Assembly: GCA_018266435.1 (NCBI GenBank)
Contig: JAFEAL010000008.1
Span: forward strand, 78,749 to 142,748
Length of the DNA: 64,000 nucleotides
From: Bacteroidota bacterium
GTDB lineage: Bacteria; Bacteroidota; Bacteroidia; Cytophagales; Cyclobacteriaceae
Direction: 5' to 3'
Below the pieces are notes generated by a model, which was not told where the DNA came from, made no database searches, and saw nothing but the letters and a program-made list of their open reading frames with translations. The position numbers and the translations under genes were made by a program. Shown here in pieces: positions 53,162-64,000 of the stretch. The stretch's first letter is position 1. Every line of letters begins with the position of its first letter.

Positions 53162-54349
53162 ATGGCAAAAGAAACATTTGACCGCTCGAAACCCCACGTA
53201 AACATTGGTACCATTGGTCACGTTGACCACGGTAAAACTACGTTAACGGCTGCTATCACCCAGGTTCTTTCTAAGAAAGGCCTTGCGGCAGTTCGTGACT
53301 TCTCATCAATTGACAACGCGCCTGAAGAAAAAGAGCGTGGTATCACCATCAACACGTCACACGTAGAATACTCTACAGACAAGAGACACTATGCTCACGT
53401 AGACTGTCCGGGTCACGCTGACTATGTAAAAAACATGGTTACCGGTGCTGCCCAGATGGATGGAGCAATTCTCGTAGTGGCTGCTACTGATGGCCCTATG
53501 CCACAAACCCGCGAGCACATTCTTTTGGCCCGCCAGGTAGGGGTACCCGCACTGGTTGTGTTCATGAACAAAGTTGACTTGGTTGACGATGCAGAATTGC
53601 TTGACTTGGTTGAAATGGAAGTTCGTGAACTTCTTTCTTCTTATCAATTCCCTGGCGACACTATGCCGGTTATCCGTGGATCTGCACTTGGTGCATTGAA
53701 TGGTGAACCGAAGTGGGTTGCAAAAGTAGAAGAGTTAATGGATGCAGTGGATAACTTCATTCCAATTCCCGTTCGCTTGGTTGATAAAGATTTCTTGATG
53801 CCTGTAGAAGACGTGTTCTCAATCACAGGCCGCGGAACGGTGGCTACCGGCCGTATTGAGCGCGGTATTATCAAAACCGGTGACCCGGTTCAAATCCTTG
53901 GAATGGGTGCTGAGAACCTGACTTCCACCATCACAGGTGTGGAGATGTTCCGCAAAATCCTTGACAGAGGAGAGGCCGGTGACAACGTAGGTTTGTTGCT
54001 CCGTGGTATTGAAAAAGAACAAATCTGCCGTGGTATGGTTATCTGTAAGCCGGGCTCTGTAACTCCTCACGCTAAATTCAAAGCAGAGGTTTACGTATTG
54101 AGCAAGGAAGAAGGTGGACGCCACACGCCATTCTTCAACAAATACCGCCCACAATTCTATTTCCGCACTACTGACGTAACAGGTGAAGTGAAATTAGCTG
54201 CCGGAGTAGAAATGGTGATGCCTGGTGATAACGTATCAATCGAAGTAGAATTGATCAACAAGATCGCTATGGAGAAAGGTTTACGTTTCGCTATCCGCGA
54301 AGGTGGCCGCACTGTAGGTTCTGGTCAGGTAACTGAGATTTTGGACTAA
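53162..54349 (+). CDS. tuf: Elongation factor Tu
   Basis: A 395-residue GTPase delivering aminoacyl-tRNA to the ribosome. G motifs: GHVDHGKT (about 19-26), DCPGHADY (about 81-88), NKVD (about 136-139), SALGA (about 174-178). Domains 2 and 3 are complete with GDNVG and the C-terminal [16 protein letters not shown]. It is the last gene of the tRNA-Tyr-Gly-Thr-tuf unit and is followed by a terminator. Only one tuf lies in the window. Confidence 0.98.
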   Translation: MAKETFDRSKPHVNIGTIGHVDHGKTTLTAAITQVLSKKGLAAVRDFSSIDNAPEEKERGITINTSHVEYSTDKRHYAHVDCPGHADYVKNMVTGAAQMDGAILVVAATDGPMPQTREHILLARQVGVPALVVFMNKVDLVDDAELLDLVEMEVRELLSSYQFPGDTMPVIRGSALGALNGEPKWVAKVEELMDAVDNFIPIPVRLVDKDFLMPVEDVFSITGRGTVATGRIERGIIKTGDPVQILGMGAENLTSTITGVEMFRKILDRGEAGDNVGLLLRGIEKEQICRGMVICKPGSVTPHAKFKAEVYVLSKEEGGRHTPFFNKYRPQFYFRTTDVTGEVKLAAGVEMVMPGDNVSIEVELINKIAMEKGLRFAIREGGRTVGSGQVTEILD

Positions 54350-54375
54350 TAAACTAATATAGTCAAGAATCAATA

Positions 54376-54418
54376 AAAAGCGTTCCCATGATTTTTCTTG
54401 GGAACGCTTTTGTTTTTT
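54376..54418 (+). terminator. Intrinsic terminator of tuf
   Basis: A 13-bp perfect stem (AAAAGCGTTCCCA, 54376-54388, with 54399-54411), then TGTTTTTT. Its 3' arm overlaps the TTTG of the next promoter. Confidence 0.88.
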
Positions 54419-54438
54419 GGCAAATTGCCCTAAGTTTG
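54409..54438 (+). promoter_or_regulatory. Promoter of tRNA-Trp/secE/nusG
   Basis: TTTG (54409-54412), 18-bp spacer, TAAGTTTG (54431-54438) running into CAGTCCTTTT. Transcript start expected near 54445. Confidence 0.7.
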
Positions 54439-54493
54439 CAGTCCTTTTGAAAATAGGTGAAACGGGAGCAAAAGGGAAGGCCAACTTGGTAAT

Positions 54494-54566
54494 ACGGGTG
54501 TAGCTCAATTGGTAGAGTAGCGGTCTCCAAAACCGTTGGCTGGGAGTTCGAGTCTCTCCACCCGTG
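54494..54566 (+). tRNA. tRNA-Trp (anticodon CCA)
   Basis: Acceptor ACGGGTG (54494-54500) pairs with CACCCGT (54559-54565). Anticodon CCA at 54527-54529. T-arm GTTCGAG. 3' CCA not encoded. Confidence 0.95.
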
Positions 54567-54665
54567 CTAAAAATTAATAAAGGTAGGGAACTCAGGCGCC
54601 AGGATGAAGGGTATCCGTAAGCAAGGCACAACATATCCCGCCCAATCAAATTCAAAGAACATCAG

Positions 54666-54857
54666 ATGGAAAAATTAAAAAACTACATCCTCGAATCGAT
54701 TGACGAAATCCGCAACAAAGTTACTTGGCCAAAATTCAATGAGTTGCAGAGCAGTGCTATTCTGGTATTAGTGGCTTCTATAATTTTTGCAATCGTTATT
54801 GGTTTAATCGATTTTGGTTTCAATAACGCGTTACACTGGTTTTACAGAGAATTTTAA
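54666..54857 (+). CDS. secE: Preprotein translocase subunit SecE
   Basis: A 63-residue SecE with one membrane helix (about 33-52) after an amphipathic region with EIRNKVTWPKFNELQSS, the conserved cytosolic motif. It binds and stabilises SecY in the Sec translocon. Small size is normal for this phylum. It is co-transcribed with tRNA-Trp upstream and nusG 6 bp downstream. Confidence 0.95.
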   Translation: MEKLKNYILESIDEIRNKVTWPKFNELQSSAILVLVASIIFAIVIGLIDFGFNNALHWFYREF

Positions 54858-54863
54858 ACAATC

Positions 54864-55424
54864 ATGGCTGAGTTAAAATGGTATGTGTTGCGCGTCATCA
54901 GCGGTCAGGAAAAGAAAATTAAATCTTACCTGGAAACTGAGATTGAGCGCTCTAAACTGAAGGATTTCATCCCGCAGGTATTAATCCCCTCGGAAAAAGT
55001 GTACGAAATGCGTAATGGCAAAAAACGTGTACGCGAAAGAAACTTTTTTCCGGGCTACGTATTGGTTTCGGCTGACCTGAGCCACGGTGAAGCGTATCAC
55101 AAGGTGAATAATATTCCCGGAGTGATTGGTTTCTTAGGAGCGAGTGGCTCAAGCGCTACCAGTAAAGATCCGGTGGCGTTGAGGCAATCAGAAGTAAACC
55201 GCATATTAGGTAAGGTAGATGAAGTTGATCAGGTTGAAGAAAAACTGGAAACCCCATTTATTAAAGGAGAATCCGTAAAAGTAATGGATGGCCCGTTCAG
55301 CGGCTTTACCGGAAACGTGGAAGAGATTTTTGAAGACAAGAAGAAGTTGAACGTGATGGTTAAAATTTTTGGCAGAAATACGCCTGTTGAATTGAGTTAT
55401 ATGCAGGTAGAGAAATTGGATTGA
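54864..55424 (+). CDS. nusG: Transcription antitermination factor NusG
   Basis: A 186-residue elongation factor. The NGN domain (WYVLRVISGQEKKIKSYLETE ... FFPGYVLVSADL) is followed by the KOW domain (KVMDGPFSGFTGNVEEIFEDKKKLNVMV). It links RNA polymerase to ribosomes and influences pausing. A strong terminator follows directly, so it is not co-transcribed with rplK as in most bacteria. Confidence 0.97.
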   Translation: MAELKWYVLRVISGQEKKIKSYLETEIERSKLKDFIPQVLIPSEKVYEMRNGKKRVRERNFFPGYVLVSADLSHGEAYHKVNNIPGVIGFLGASGSSATSKDPVALRQSEVNRILGKVDEVDQVEEKLETPFIKGESVKVMDGPFSGFTGNVEEIFEDKKKLNVMVKIFGRNTPVELSYMQVEKLD

Positions 55425-55478
55425 TGAAAAGAACCTGGAAATAATTTTTGAAATAAAATTTGACTGTTTGAAAATATT

Positions 55479-55511
55479 ATCGCTCGCTGAACAAGCGAGC
55501 GATTTTTTTTA
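55479..55511 (+). terminator. Intrinsic terminator after nusG
   Basis: Stem ATCGCTCGCT (55479-55488) with AGCGAGCGAT (55494-55503), then TTTTTTT. It splits secE-nusG from rplK. Confidence 0.92.
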
Positions 55512-55580
55512 CCCAAAAACGATACTGTAAGTTTTCGTTATAGTTTGATTTTGATGAGAGGGTAAAGTCAAATCCGATCA

Positions 55581-56105
55581 GTGTTTCATAAACACAGAAT
55601 CAAAAATAAAATTGTAGTTGCCCTATTTCTCACAGTACTAATTGTTTCATGCTCTGATAATGTGTCTTTAAGAAAGAATTACAACAATGATTGTTGTCTC
55701 CTCTTCAGCAGAAAGGTGCAAGAATATTTGCAAGCAAATTATGGCAATTAGCAGAATGCGTTTAATTATGTTGGTCAGGATCATAATAAGATAGTTGCCG
55801 CATAGATGCAGACAAAAGCCCGTTCTGATTCTTAGTAGCTGGGACTGGTAGAATAGGTCAGGTGTTATTTAAGATTAATTCGCTACAAAATAGTTATGAA
55901 AGACACACTAGTCTATTACTTATTTGTGTGGCTATTACTTATGAATTAACAAGCTATTTTTAACAGACCTGAAGATTTAAACATAGGTGTATTGAAAAAA
56001 GTAAATAGTTTATCAACTCATATGATAAAGTCCTTTGAAGGTGATCAAAATATTAATCCCTTAGGAGTGAAGCAGGAAGAATATCGCCAAGACATAACTA
56101 CCTGA
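55581..56105 (+). pseudogene. Decayed lipoprotein gene between nusG and rplK
   Basis: Reading from GTG at 55581 gives a lipoprotein signal (KIVVALFLTVLIVSC) and continues for 56 residues to a TAG at 55749. The same protein can be followed past this stop, then through a frameshift near 55805 into DADKSPF, another stop, then FLVAGTGRIGQVLFK and LICVAITYELTSYF, and a one-base T-run frameshift near 55955 into RPEDLNIGVLKK and a final stop at 56103-56105. At least four lesions show it is dead. It has no recognised family and no functional promoter of its own was seen. Confidence 0.7.
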
Positions 56106-56146
56106 TAATCAATTAAGGCGATTCTGGAAAAAATTCAGGTACGCTT

Positions 56147-56177
56147 TTTGGTTTAATCCACAAATCCATTACATTTG
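56147..56177 (+). promoter_or_regulatory. Promoter of the rplK operon
   Basis: TTTG (56147-56150), 19-bp spacer, TACATTTG (56170-56177), exact match to the consensus, continuing into CAGTCCTTTTTA. Transcript start near 56184, 63 bp before rplK. Confidence 0.8.
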
Positions 56178-56246
56178 CAGTCCTTTTTAGATACCCCAGA
56201 CTAAATAACGTTTTACCAAGGGCGTGACTGCCTCAAAAAATAGATT

Positions 56247-56690
56247 ATGGCAAAGGAAGTAACAGGTTATTTGAAATTACAAGTGAAGGGTGGCGCAGCC
56301 AACCCGGCTCCTCCAATCGGTCCTGCGTTGGGTTCAAAGGGTTTGAACATCATGGATTTTTGCAAGCAGTTTAATGCACGCTCGCAAGACAAGCCCGGGC
56401 AGGTTCTTCCCGTGTTGATTACAATCTATAATGACAAGTCGTTCGACTTCGTGATTAAAACTCCTCCGGCAGCCGTGCTGATCATGGAGGCCATCAAAAT
56501 ACAAAAAGGATCAAAAGAACCGAATCGCGCCAAAGTGGGTTCAATCTCTTGGGATCAAATCAAAAAAATTGCTGAATTAAAAATGCCTGACCTCAATGCT
56601 TTTAAGGTTGAGTCAGCCATGAAAATGATTGCCGGAACAGCACGCTCTATGGGTGTTACAGTAAGTGGAGCTGCTCCGTGGAATAAGTAA
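56247..56690 (+). CDS. rplK: 50S ribosomal protein L11
   Basis: A 147-residue L11, part of the GTPase-associated centre at the base of the stalk. Typical segments are [20 protein letters not shown] and the C-terminal [23 protein letters not shown] part with AGTARSMGV. It is the first gene of the rplKAJL unit and has its own promoter. The following 97-bp spacer to rplA is word-like filler with ACGT-type repeats. Confidence 0.97.
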   Translation: MAKEVTGYLKLQVKGGAANPAPPIGPALGSKGLNIMDFCKQFNARSQDKPGQVLPVLITIYNDKSFDFVIKTPPAAVLIMEAIKIQKGSKEPNRAKVGSISWDQIKKIAELKMPDLNAFKVESAMKMIAGTARSMGVTVSGAAPWNK

Positions 56691-56787
56691 ACGTTAGACG
56701 TAAAACGTCAGGCGTGAGTGGCAAGGCTTCCACTGACCCATTCAACAAATGACGTATGACGAATAACCATTAACGAAAACGAAAAAG

Positions 56788-57483
56788 ATGGCACGAGTAT
56801 CAAAAAACAGAAAAGCGGTTCTTGCCAAGTACAACTTGGAGAAGGAATACTCGCTGACGGATGCGGCCAAGATGGTGAAGGACATTACCTTCACCAAATT
56901 TGATGCATCGGTTGATGTAGACATCCGCCTGGGCATCGATCCCAAAAAATCAGACCAGATGGTACGCGGTGTGGTTTCATTGCCTCACGGAATTGGAAAA
57001 ACCGTTCGTGTGCTGGTGCTTTGCACACCTGACAAAGTACAGGACGCAAAAGAGGCCGGTGCCGAGCACGTAGGTTTGGATGAATACATTCAAAAAATTG
57101 AAGGCGGATGGACCGATGTGGATGTCATCATCACGATGCCCACCGTTATGGCTAAGGTTGGTAAGTTGGGTAAAGTACTTGGCCCTCGCGGGTTGATGCC
57201 CAATCCCAAATCTGGCACCGTTACCCTCGATGTAGGCAAAGCCGTAAAAGAAGTGAAAGCCGGTAAAGTTGACTTTAAAATCGACAAACAAGGAATCATT
57301 CACGCCAGTGTAGGCAAAGCTTCATTTGATGCTGACAAAATCAAAGATAATGCCGCTGAATTGATTAATGCCGTAGTAAAGTTGAAACCGGCTTCGGCTA
57401 AAGGCACCTACATACAAAGTGTATCGCTCTCTACGACAATGAGTCCGGGTATTCGGGTAGACGCAAATTCCTTAGGCATTTAA
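56788..57483 (+). CDS. rplA: 50S ribosomal protein L1
   Basis: A 231-residue L1, which forms the mobile L1 stalk at the E site and in many bacteria represses its own operon. Marks: [20 protein letters not shown] near the start, [23 protein letters not shown] near residue 110-132, and a complete C-terminus with [18 protein letters not shown]. Normal length. Confidence 0.97.
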   Translation: MARVSKNRKAVLAKYNLEKEYSLTDAAKMVKDITFTKFDASVDVDIRLGIDPKKSDQMVRGVVSLPHGIGKTVRVLVLCTPDKVQDAKEAGAEHVGLDEYIQKIEGGWTDVDVIITMPTVMAKVGKLGKVLGPRGLMPNPKSGTVTLDVGKAVKEVKAGKVDFKIDKQGIIHASVGKASFDADKIKDNAAELINAVVKLKPASAKGTYIQSVSLSTTMSPGIRVDANSLGI

Positions 57484-57500
57484 TTTTAACTAAAAAGACA

Positions 57501-58028
57501 ATGACCAGAGAGGAAAAAGGACAAATCATTGATGAATTAGCTGAGAAATTTTCTCAGAATAATCATTTTTACATCACCGATGCTTCAGGTTTAACGGTAG
57601 CTCAGGTGAATGCTCTACGCAAATTATGTTTCCATGCGGGGGTGGAGTATGTGGTTTATAAAAACACACTGATCCGCAAGGCACTGGAAAAACAGAAAGC
57701 CAACTACGAAGACGTTTTCAAAACACTGAAAGGGTTTTCCGGGGTTATGTTCTCGAAAGAATCGGGCAACGCACCCGCAAAAGTGATCAAAGAATACCGC
57801 AAGAAATTAGAGGGCAAGCCTGGCTTAAAAGCAGCTTCCATTCAGTCTTCTCTCTATATCGGTGAGGAACATTTGAACACACTCAGTGAGTTGAAATCGA
57901 AAAACGAACTGTTAGGCGAAATTATTTCCTTGCTGCAATCTCCTGCCAAAAATGTATTGTCAGCTCTGTTGAGCGGCAAACAAACGGTGGCAGGCTTGGT
58001 GAAAGCACTGGAAGAAAGAAAAAACTAA
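57501..58028 (+). CDS. rplJ: 50S ribosomal protein L10
   Basis: A 175-residue L10, the stalk base that binds L7/L12 dimers through its C-terminal helix. N-terminal KGQIIDELAEKFSQN, and the conserved Y-K-N-T-L-I-R-K-A segment (VVYKNTLIRKAL) are seen. Starts 17 bp after rplA, in the same transcript. Confidence 0.97.
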   Translation: MTREEKGQIIDELAEKFSQNNHFYITDASGLTVAQVNALRKLCFHAGVEYVVYKNTLIRKALEKQKANYEDVFKTLKGFSGVMFSKESGNAPAKVIKEYRKKLEGKPGLKAASIQSSLYIGEEHLNTLSELKSKNELLGEIISLLQSPAKNVLSALLSGKQTVAGLVKALEERKN

Positions 58029-58062
58029 AACTGAATCTTAAAATTTAAAACAATTATCAATC

Positions 58063-58440
58063 ATGGCGGATATCAAATCAATTGGCGATCAACTGGTAGA
58101 ACTTACCGTAAAAGAAGTAAATGAATTAGCTTCTTATTTAAAAGAAACATATGGCATTGAGCCTGCGGCTGCTGCGGTGGCAGTTGCGGCTGGCCCGGCT
58201 GCCGGTGGCGCTGCGGCTGCTGCCGAAAAAACTAACTTCGATGTAGTATTGAAGAGCGCAGGTGCTAACAAACTGCAAATCGTAAAATTAGTGAAAGAGT
58301 TGACGGGTCTTGGCTTGAAAGAAGCTAAAGATGTAGTTGACGGAGCTCCTAAAACTATCAAAGAAGGCTTGCCTAAAGACGAAGCTGAAAACCTGAAAAA
58401 ACAACTGGTTGAGGCTGGCGCTGAAGTAGAGTTGAAATAA
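58063..58440 (+). CDS. rplL: 50S ribosomal protein L7/L12
   Basis: A 125-residue L7/L12 with N-terminal dimerisation part, an Ala/Gly-rich hinge ([21 protein letters not shown], about 35-55), and the factor-binding C-terminal domain with [15 protein letters not shown] [21 protein letters not shown] and [10 protein letters not shown]. It recruits translation factors. An attenuator-like hairpin separates it from rpoB. Confidence 0.97.
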   Translation: MADIKSIGDQLVELTVKEVNELASYLKETYGIEPAAAAVAVAAGPAAGGAAAAAEKTNFDVVLKSAGANKLQIVKLVKELTGLGLKEAKDVVDGAPKTIKEGLPKDEAENLKKQLVEAGAEVELK

Positions 58441-58463
58441 TTTTTTTGAAAGGCGCAGATACC

Positions 58464-58518
58464 GTCTGAAAGGAATTTCAGACCCCGATCCTTCGATCAA
58501 AGGTTCGGGGTCTTTCCT
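58464..58518 (+). terminator. Attenuator-like hairpins between rplL and rpoB
   Basis: GACCCCGA (58481-58488) pairs with TCGGGGTC (58505-58512), followed by TTT. Just upstream, GTCTGAAA/TTTCAGAC (58464-58471 with 58476-58483) forms a second stem sharing GAC (58481-58483), so the two cannot both form fully. Confidence 0.65.
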
Positions 58519-58597
58519 CATTTATGCATCAGGCATAAACGTATCTAAAATAGTTTTAAAAATTTCTGGTTCGGGAAAAATTTAACCGCTAAGCACC

Positions 58598-61500
58598 TTG
58601 GCAAAGAAAACATCAAACAACCGAATTGATTTCTCGTCCATCGATAAAGTGCTGGACTATCCAGACTTCTTGGACATACAACTTCAATCATTCAAAGATT
58701 TTTTGCAGATCGAAACACCTGCCGAAAAACGGCAGAACGAAGGTCTATTTAAAGTATTTGCAGAAAATTTCCCCATTTCTGATTCACGCGAAAACTTTGT
58801 GCTGGAATTTGTGGATTATACAATTGATCCGCCCAAGTACAACGTAGATGAATGCATTGATCGGGGATTAACATTTTCTGTTCCTTTAAAAGCAAAACTT
58901 CGTTTGACTTGCAACGATGAAGACAACGAGGATTTTGAAACCATCGAACAAGAAGTATTCTTGGGCAATATCCCCTACATGACCGAAAAAGGCTCGTTCG
59001 TGATTAACGGTGCCGAGCGTGTGATTGTATCACAATTGCATCGTTCACCCGGTGTGTTCTTTGCCATGAGTAAACACACCAACGGAACGAAATTATACTC
59101 GGCAAGGATTATCCCTTTCAAAGGATCGTGGATTGAATTTGCCACCGATGTAAATGCCGTAATGTATGCATACATAGACCGGAAGAAAAAATTTCCCGTA
59201 ACCACATTGCTCCGTGCTATTGGTTATGGAACAGATAAAGATATTTTGGATTTGTTTGGGTTGAGCGAAGAAGTAGAAGCCAACAAAGGTATATTGAAAA
59301 AAATGGTGGGCCGCAAGTTAGCAGCCCGTGTTTTGAAAACATGGACAGAAGACTTTGTGGACGAAGATACCGGTGAGGTGGTTTCCATTGACCGCAACGA
59401 AGTATTGTTGGAGCGCGACCATGTGATTGAAGCAGAAGATGTGGATGTGATTGTAGAATCGGGCGTTAAGTCAATTATACTTCATCGCGAAGATGTGAAC
59501 GTAGCTGATTTCCAGATTATCTTCAACACGCTGGCAAAAGATAACTCCAATTCAGAAAAAGAAGCAGTTGAGCAAATCTATCGTCAACTGAGAAACACAG
59601 AAGCACCGGATGAACAAACGGCCCGCGATATTATCCAGAGTTTGTTCTTTAGCGAGAAGCGTTATGACCTCGGTGAAGTTGGCCGTTACCGGATTAACAA
59701 AAAACTGGGTCTGGATCTGAGCGCAGACCAGCGTGTGTTAACTACCGAAGACATTATTCTTATTGTAAAATACCTGATCGGACTCATCAACTCAAAAGCA
59801 GTAGTTGACGACATCGATCACCTGAGCAACAGACGTGTGCGTACGGTTGGTGAACAATTGTATTCACAATTTGGTGTGGGGCTTGCGCGTATGGCAAGAA
59901 CCATTAAAGAAAGAATGAACGTTCGTGATAACGAAGATTTCAAACCAGTTGATTTGATCAACGCACGTACGTTGTCTTCTGTGATCAATTCATTCTTTGG
60001 AACAAACCAACTGTCGCAGTTTATGGATCAAACCAACCCGTTGGCAGAGATCACACACAAGCGCAGAATGTCGGCACTCGGGCCAGGCGGTCTTTCAAGA
60101 GAGCGCGCGGGTTTTGAGGTTCGAGATGTACACTATACGCACTACGGTCGTTTGTGTACGATTGAAACACCGGAAGGACCGAATATCGGATTGATCTCAT
60201 CACTGTGTGTTCACGCTAAAGTGAACAAGATGGGCTTTATTGAAACTCCTTACCGTAAACTGGAAAACGGAAAAGTAACAGGCAAAGGTGTAGTGTTCTT
60301 AACAGCTGAGGAAGAAGATACACACAACATAGCTCAGGCTAATGTGAAGTTGAAATCTAATGGTGAGTTGGAAGATGAAAAAGTAAAAGCACGTTTTGAA
60401 GGTGATTTTCCTGTGGTAGAACCAAAAGAGGTTCGCTACATGGATATTGCCCCCAACCAAATCGTATCCATTGCCGCTTCGTTGATTCCTTTCCTCGAAC
60501 ACGATGATGCTAACCGTGCTTTGATGGGCTCTAACATGCAACGTCAGGCAGTTCCGTTGTTGAGGCCTGAAGCCCCCATTGTGGGCACGGGCCTAGAAGG
60601 GAAAATCGCGATGGATTCACGCGCATTGATTTTGGCCGAAGGATCGGGTATTGTAGAGTATGTTGACTCTAAAAAGATTACCATTAAGTACGATGTTTCT
60701 GAAGAACAGAAACTCGTTCGCTTCGATGATGAGTTCAAGACGTACAGCCTGATTAAGTTCAGAAGAACCAATCAAGACACTTGTATCAACCTGACTCCGA
60801 TTGTAAAAAAAGGAGAAAAAATTTCAAAAGGACAGCCGTTGTGCCAAGGCTACGGTACTGAAAAGGGCGAATTGGCATTGGGTAGAAACCTGCTGGTGGC
60901 TTATATGCCTTGGCAAGGATACAACTTCGAGGATGCGATAGTTATTTCAGAACGCGTAGTTCGTGATGATGTGTACACTTCCATCCACGTAGAAGAATTT
61001 GAATTAGAAGTTCGTGATACTAAACGCGGAGAAGAAGAATTGACTTCAGAGATTCCTAATGTGAGTGAAGAAGCCGTTAAGAATTTGGATGAGAACGGTA
61101 TCATTCGCGTAGGCGCAGAAGTAAAAGAAGGAGATATTCTGATCGGAAAGATTACGCCTAAAGGTGAAACCGATCCTACACCAGAAGAAAAATTGTTGCG
61201 CGCCATCTTTGGTGACAAAGCCGGTGATGTGAAAGATGCTTCGATGAAAGCACCGCCATCATTGAAGGGCGTGGTGATCGATACCAAATTATTTTCACGA
61301 CCCAAACGCGATAAAGATGTTCGCAGTAAGTCGAAGAAAGAATTAGACGTGTTGAAAAACCGTTACAGCAAAGACCTTACTGAACTGCGCGATGAAATGA
61401 TCAAGAAGCTCACTTCATTGTTGACAGGCAAAACCAGCCAGGGCGTGAAGCACAAATTTGGTGATGAATTGATCAGCAAAGGGGTGAAGTTTTCTTCAAA

Positions 61501-62467
61501 AGTACTGGAGCACAACCTGTTTCCCGATAAGAACATTTACCGCGATGAAAGCAATTATAATGTTCCTGAAGAAGTGAACCTGATTGCTGACATTAGTTTG
61601 GAGAGTTGGTCAACTGATGATGAAACGAATGACCTGGTGGCCGAACTGGTAAAAAATTACCTGAACAGACGCAACGTTATTTCGGGTGAATTCAAACGCG
61701 AACGCTTTACACTTGAAGTAGGCGATGAATTGCCGGCTGGTATTGTTCAACTGGCCAAAGTGTATGTAGCTAAAAAACGCAAATTGAAAGTAGGAGATAA
61801 AATGGCAGGTCGCCACGGAAATAAAGGTGTAGTAGCTCGAATTGTTCGTGAAGAAGATATGCCATTCCTTGAAGACGGAACACCGGTCGATATTTGCTTG
61901 AACCCTTTGGGCGTACCCTCGCGTATGAACTTAGGCCAAATTTATGAAACCGTATTAGCATGGGCAGGCATGAAACTGAATAGAAAATATGCCACCCCGA
62001 TTTTTGACGGTGCCTCTATCGACAATGTTTCGGCTGAATTGAAAGAAGCCGGTCTGCCCGAATATGGCCGCACATACTTGTATGATGGATTGACCGGTCA
62101 AAAATTTGATCAACCGGTAACTGTTGGTATAGCCTACATGCTGAAACTCGGCCACTTGGTAGATGATAAGATGCACGCCCGCTCAATTGGGCCGTACTCA
62201 CTCATTACACAACAACCTTTGGGCGGTAAAGCACAGTTTGGTGGTCAGCGTTTTGGCGAGATGGAAGTATGGGCAATTGAAGCGTTTGGTGCTTCGCACA
62301 TCCTTCAGGAGATACTCACCATCAAATCAGACGATGTCATTGGTCGTGCAAAAGCATACGAATCAATTGTGAAAGGCGAGAACATGCGCAAACCAAATAT
62401 TCCTGAATCATTCAATGTTTTGGTTCATGAACTGAGAGGCCTTGCACTAGAAATTACGATGGATTAA
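58598..62467 (+). CDS. rpoB: RNA polymerase beta subunit
   Basis: A 1289-residue beta subunit. Start is TTG at 58598 giving [15 protein letters not shown]; the next in-frame ATG would lose the conserved start. Marks: the rifampicin-binding region with [19 protein letters not shown] and [37 protein letters not shown], and the C-terminal [18 protein letters not shown]. It forms the catalytic core with rpoC. Upstream attenuator-like hairpins may set its level relative to ribosomal proteins. Confidence 0.98.
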   Translation: MAKKTSNNRIDFSSIDKVLDYPDFLDIQLQSFKDFLQIETPAEKRQNEGLFKVFAENFPISDSRENFVLEFVDYTIDPPKYNVDECIDRGLTFSVPLKAKLRLTCNDEDNEDFETIEQEVFLGNIPYMTEKGSFVINGAERVIVSQLHRSPGVFFAMSKHTNGTKLYSARIIPFKGSWIEFATDVNAVMYAYIDRKKKFPVTTLLRAIGYGTDKDILDLFGLSEEVEANKGILKKMVGRKLAARVLKTWTEDFVDEDTGEVVSIDRNEVLLERDHVIEAEDVDVIVESGVKSIILHREDVNVADFQIIFNTLAKDNSNSEKEAVEQIYRQLRNTEAPDEQTARDIIQSLFFSEKRYDLGEVGRYRINKKLGLDLSADQRVLTTEDIILIVKYLIGLINSKAVVDDIDHLSNRRVRTVGEQLYSQFGVGLARMARTIKERMNVRDNEDFKPVDLINARTLSSVINSFFGTNQLSQFMDQTNPLAEITHKRRMSALGPGGLSRERAGFEVRDVHYTHYGRLCTIETPEGPNIGLISSLCVHAKVNKMGFIETPYRKLENGKVTGKGVVFLTAEEEDTHNIAQANVKLKSNGELEDEKVKARFEGDFPVVEPKEVRYMDIAPNQIVSIAASLIPFLEHDDANRALMGSNMQRQAVPLLRPEAPIVGTGLEGKIAMDSRALILAEGSGIVEYVDSKKITIKYDVSEEQKLVRFDDEFKTYSLIKFRRTNQDTCINLTPIVKKGEKISKGQPLCQGYGTEKGELALGRNLLVAYMPWQGYNFEDAIVISERVVRDDVYTSIHVEEFELEVRDTKRGEEELTSEIPNVSEEAVKNLDENGIIRVGAEVKEGDILIGKITPKGETDPTPEEKLLRAIFGDKAGDVKDASMKAPPSLKGVVIDTKLFSRPKRDKDVRSKSKKELDVLKNRYSKDLTELRDEMIKKLTSLLTGKTSQGVKHKFGDELISKGVKFSSKVLEHNLFPDKNIYRDESNYNVPEEVNLIADISLESWSTDDETNDLVAELVKNYLNRRNVISGEFKRERFTLEVGDELPAGIVQLAKVYVAKKRKLKVGDKMAGRHGNKGVVARIVREEDMPFLEDGTPVDICLNPLGVPSRMNLGQIYETVLAWAGMKLNRKYATPIFDGASIDNVSAELKEAGLPEYGRTYLYDGLTGQKFDQPVTVGIAYMLKLGHLVDDKMHARSIGPYSLITQQPLGGKAQFGGQRFGEMEVWAIEAFGASHILQEILTIKSDDVIGRAKAYESIVKGENMRKPNIPESFNVLVHELRGLALEITMD

Positions 62468-62476
62468 AATTCAACA

Positions 62477-62517
62477 GTCGATAGTCCATGGCCGGATAGA
62501 GGCAATGGACTATTGAC
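62477..62517. repeat. Imperfect inverted repeat between rpoB and rpoC
   Basis: A 13-bp stem with one G-T pair: ATAGTCCAT (62481-62489) with ATGGACTAT (62505-62513), extended by GTCG/TGAC. The same word family (TTGACTATAGAC) follows it. Confidence 0.8.
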
Positions 62518-62545
62518 CATTGACTATAGACGGAAATAAGATTAG

Positions 62546-64000
<1,455 letters not shown>

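Noticed and set aside
55581..55751. 56-codon lipoprotein ORF as a functional small gene
   Set aside because: The coding sense continues beyond the TAG in shifted frames, so it is better read as the first part of a dead longer gene.

Overview
The window reads as a chromosome segment from a member of the Bacteroidota, most likely Cytophagales. The evidence is: Bacteroidota-type promoters (TTTG-N18/20-TAnnTTTG) before several operons; a T9SS-type C-terminal domain on a secreted M4 protease; Bacteroidota-typical families (DUF4097, DUF5117 metalloprotease, DUF5522, DUF4159, FecR-like/CHASE2 pair); and the tRNA-Tyr-Gly-Thr/tuf/tRNA-Trp/secE/nusG/rplKAJL/rpoBC order. The genus cannot be fixed from sequence alone. 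No prophage, CRISPR array or intact insertion sequence was seen.

Layout. 1-1.5 kb: end of a MoxR ATPase plus DUF4159 operon. 1.6-9.5 kb: a tandem array of three TldD-like and two TldE-like peptidase genes in two transcription units; every TldD copy starts with a twin-arginine signal. 9.7-12.1 kb: secreted rhodanese-like and TlpA-like proteins, then an MFS exporter. 12.2-15.3 kb: ECF sigma factor, membrane anti-sigma-like HEAT protein and two DUF4097 proteins. 15.3-18.7 kb: vitamin B12 uptake, with a BtuF-like lipoprotein divergent from a cobalamin riboswitch and BtuB-like receptor. 18.8-23.1 kb: a large secreted zinc protease, a small Cys-rich protein, and a Crp/Fnr regulator with a perfect FNR-type box before DUF4345 and DinB genes. 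23.2-27.6 kb: MeaB, CHASE2 protein, FecR-like protein and SucD. 27.7-31.5 kb: T9SS M4 protease, a lipoprotein and a decayed transposase. 31.8-38.9 kb: PhoH, a four-gene operon (VanX-like, acyltransferase, MazG-like, amidohydrolase), ComB and GcvT. 39-47.6 kb: a large TPR membrane protein, GatC, PlsC, M24 peptidase, B12-dependent ribonucleotide reductase, a candidate structured RNA and a thioesterase. 47.6-52.3 kb: NRDE protein, RibH, TPR protein, PdhA, RecF and DUF721. 52.5-64 kb: the tRNA/tuf/ribosomal protein/RNA polymerase block, interrupted between nusG and rplK by a decayed lipoprotein gene; rpoC runs off the window end inside its NADFDGD motif.

Working together. B12 import (BtuB, BtuF, riboswitch) sits in the same window as two B12-linked functions (MeaB and the class II reductase). 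Gene expression machinery is arranged in units, each with a recognisable promoter or terminator. The most unusual content is the Tat-TldD/TldE array, the FNR-like regulatory module, several decayed genes, and the word-like inverted and direct repeats filling spacers between genes.
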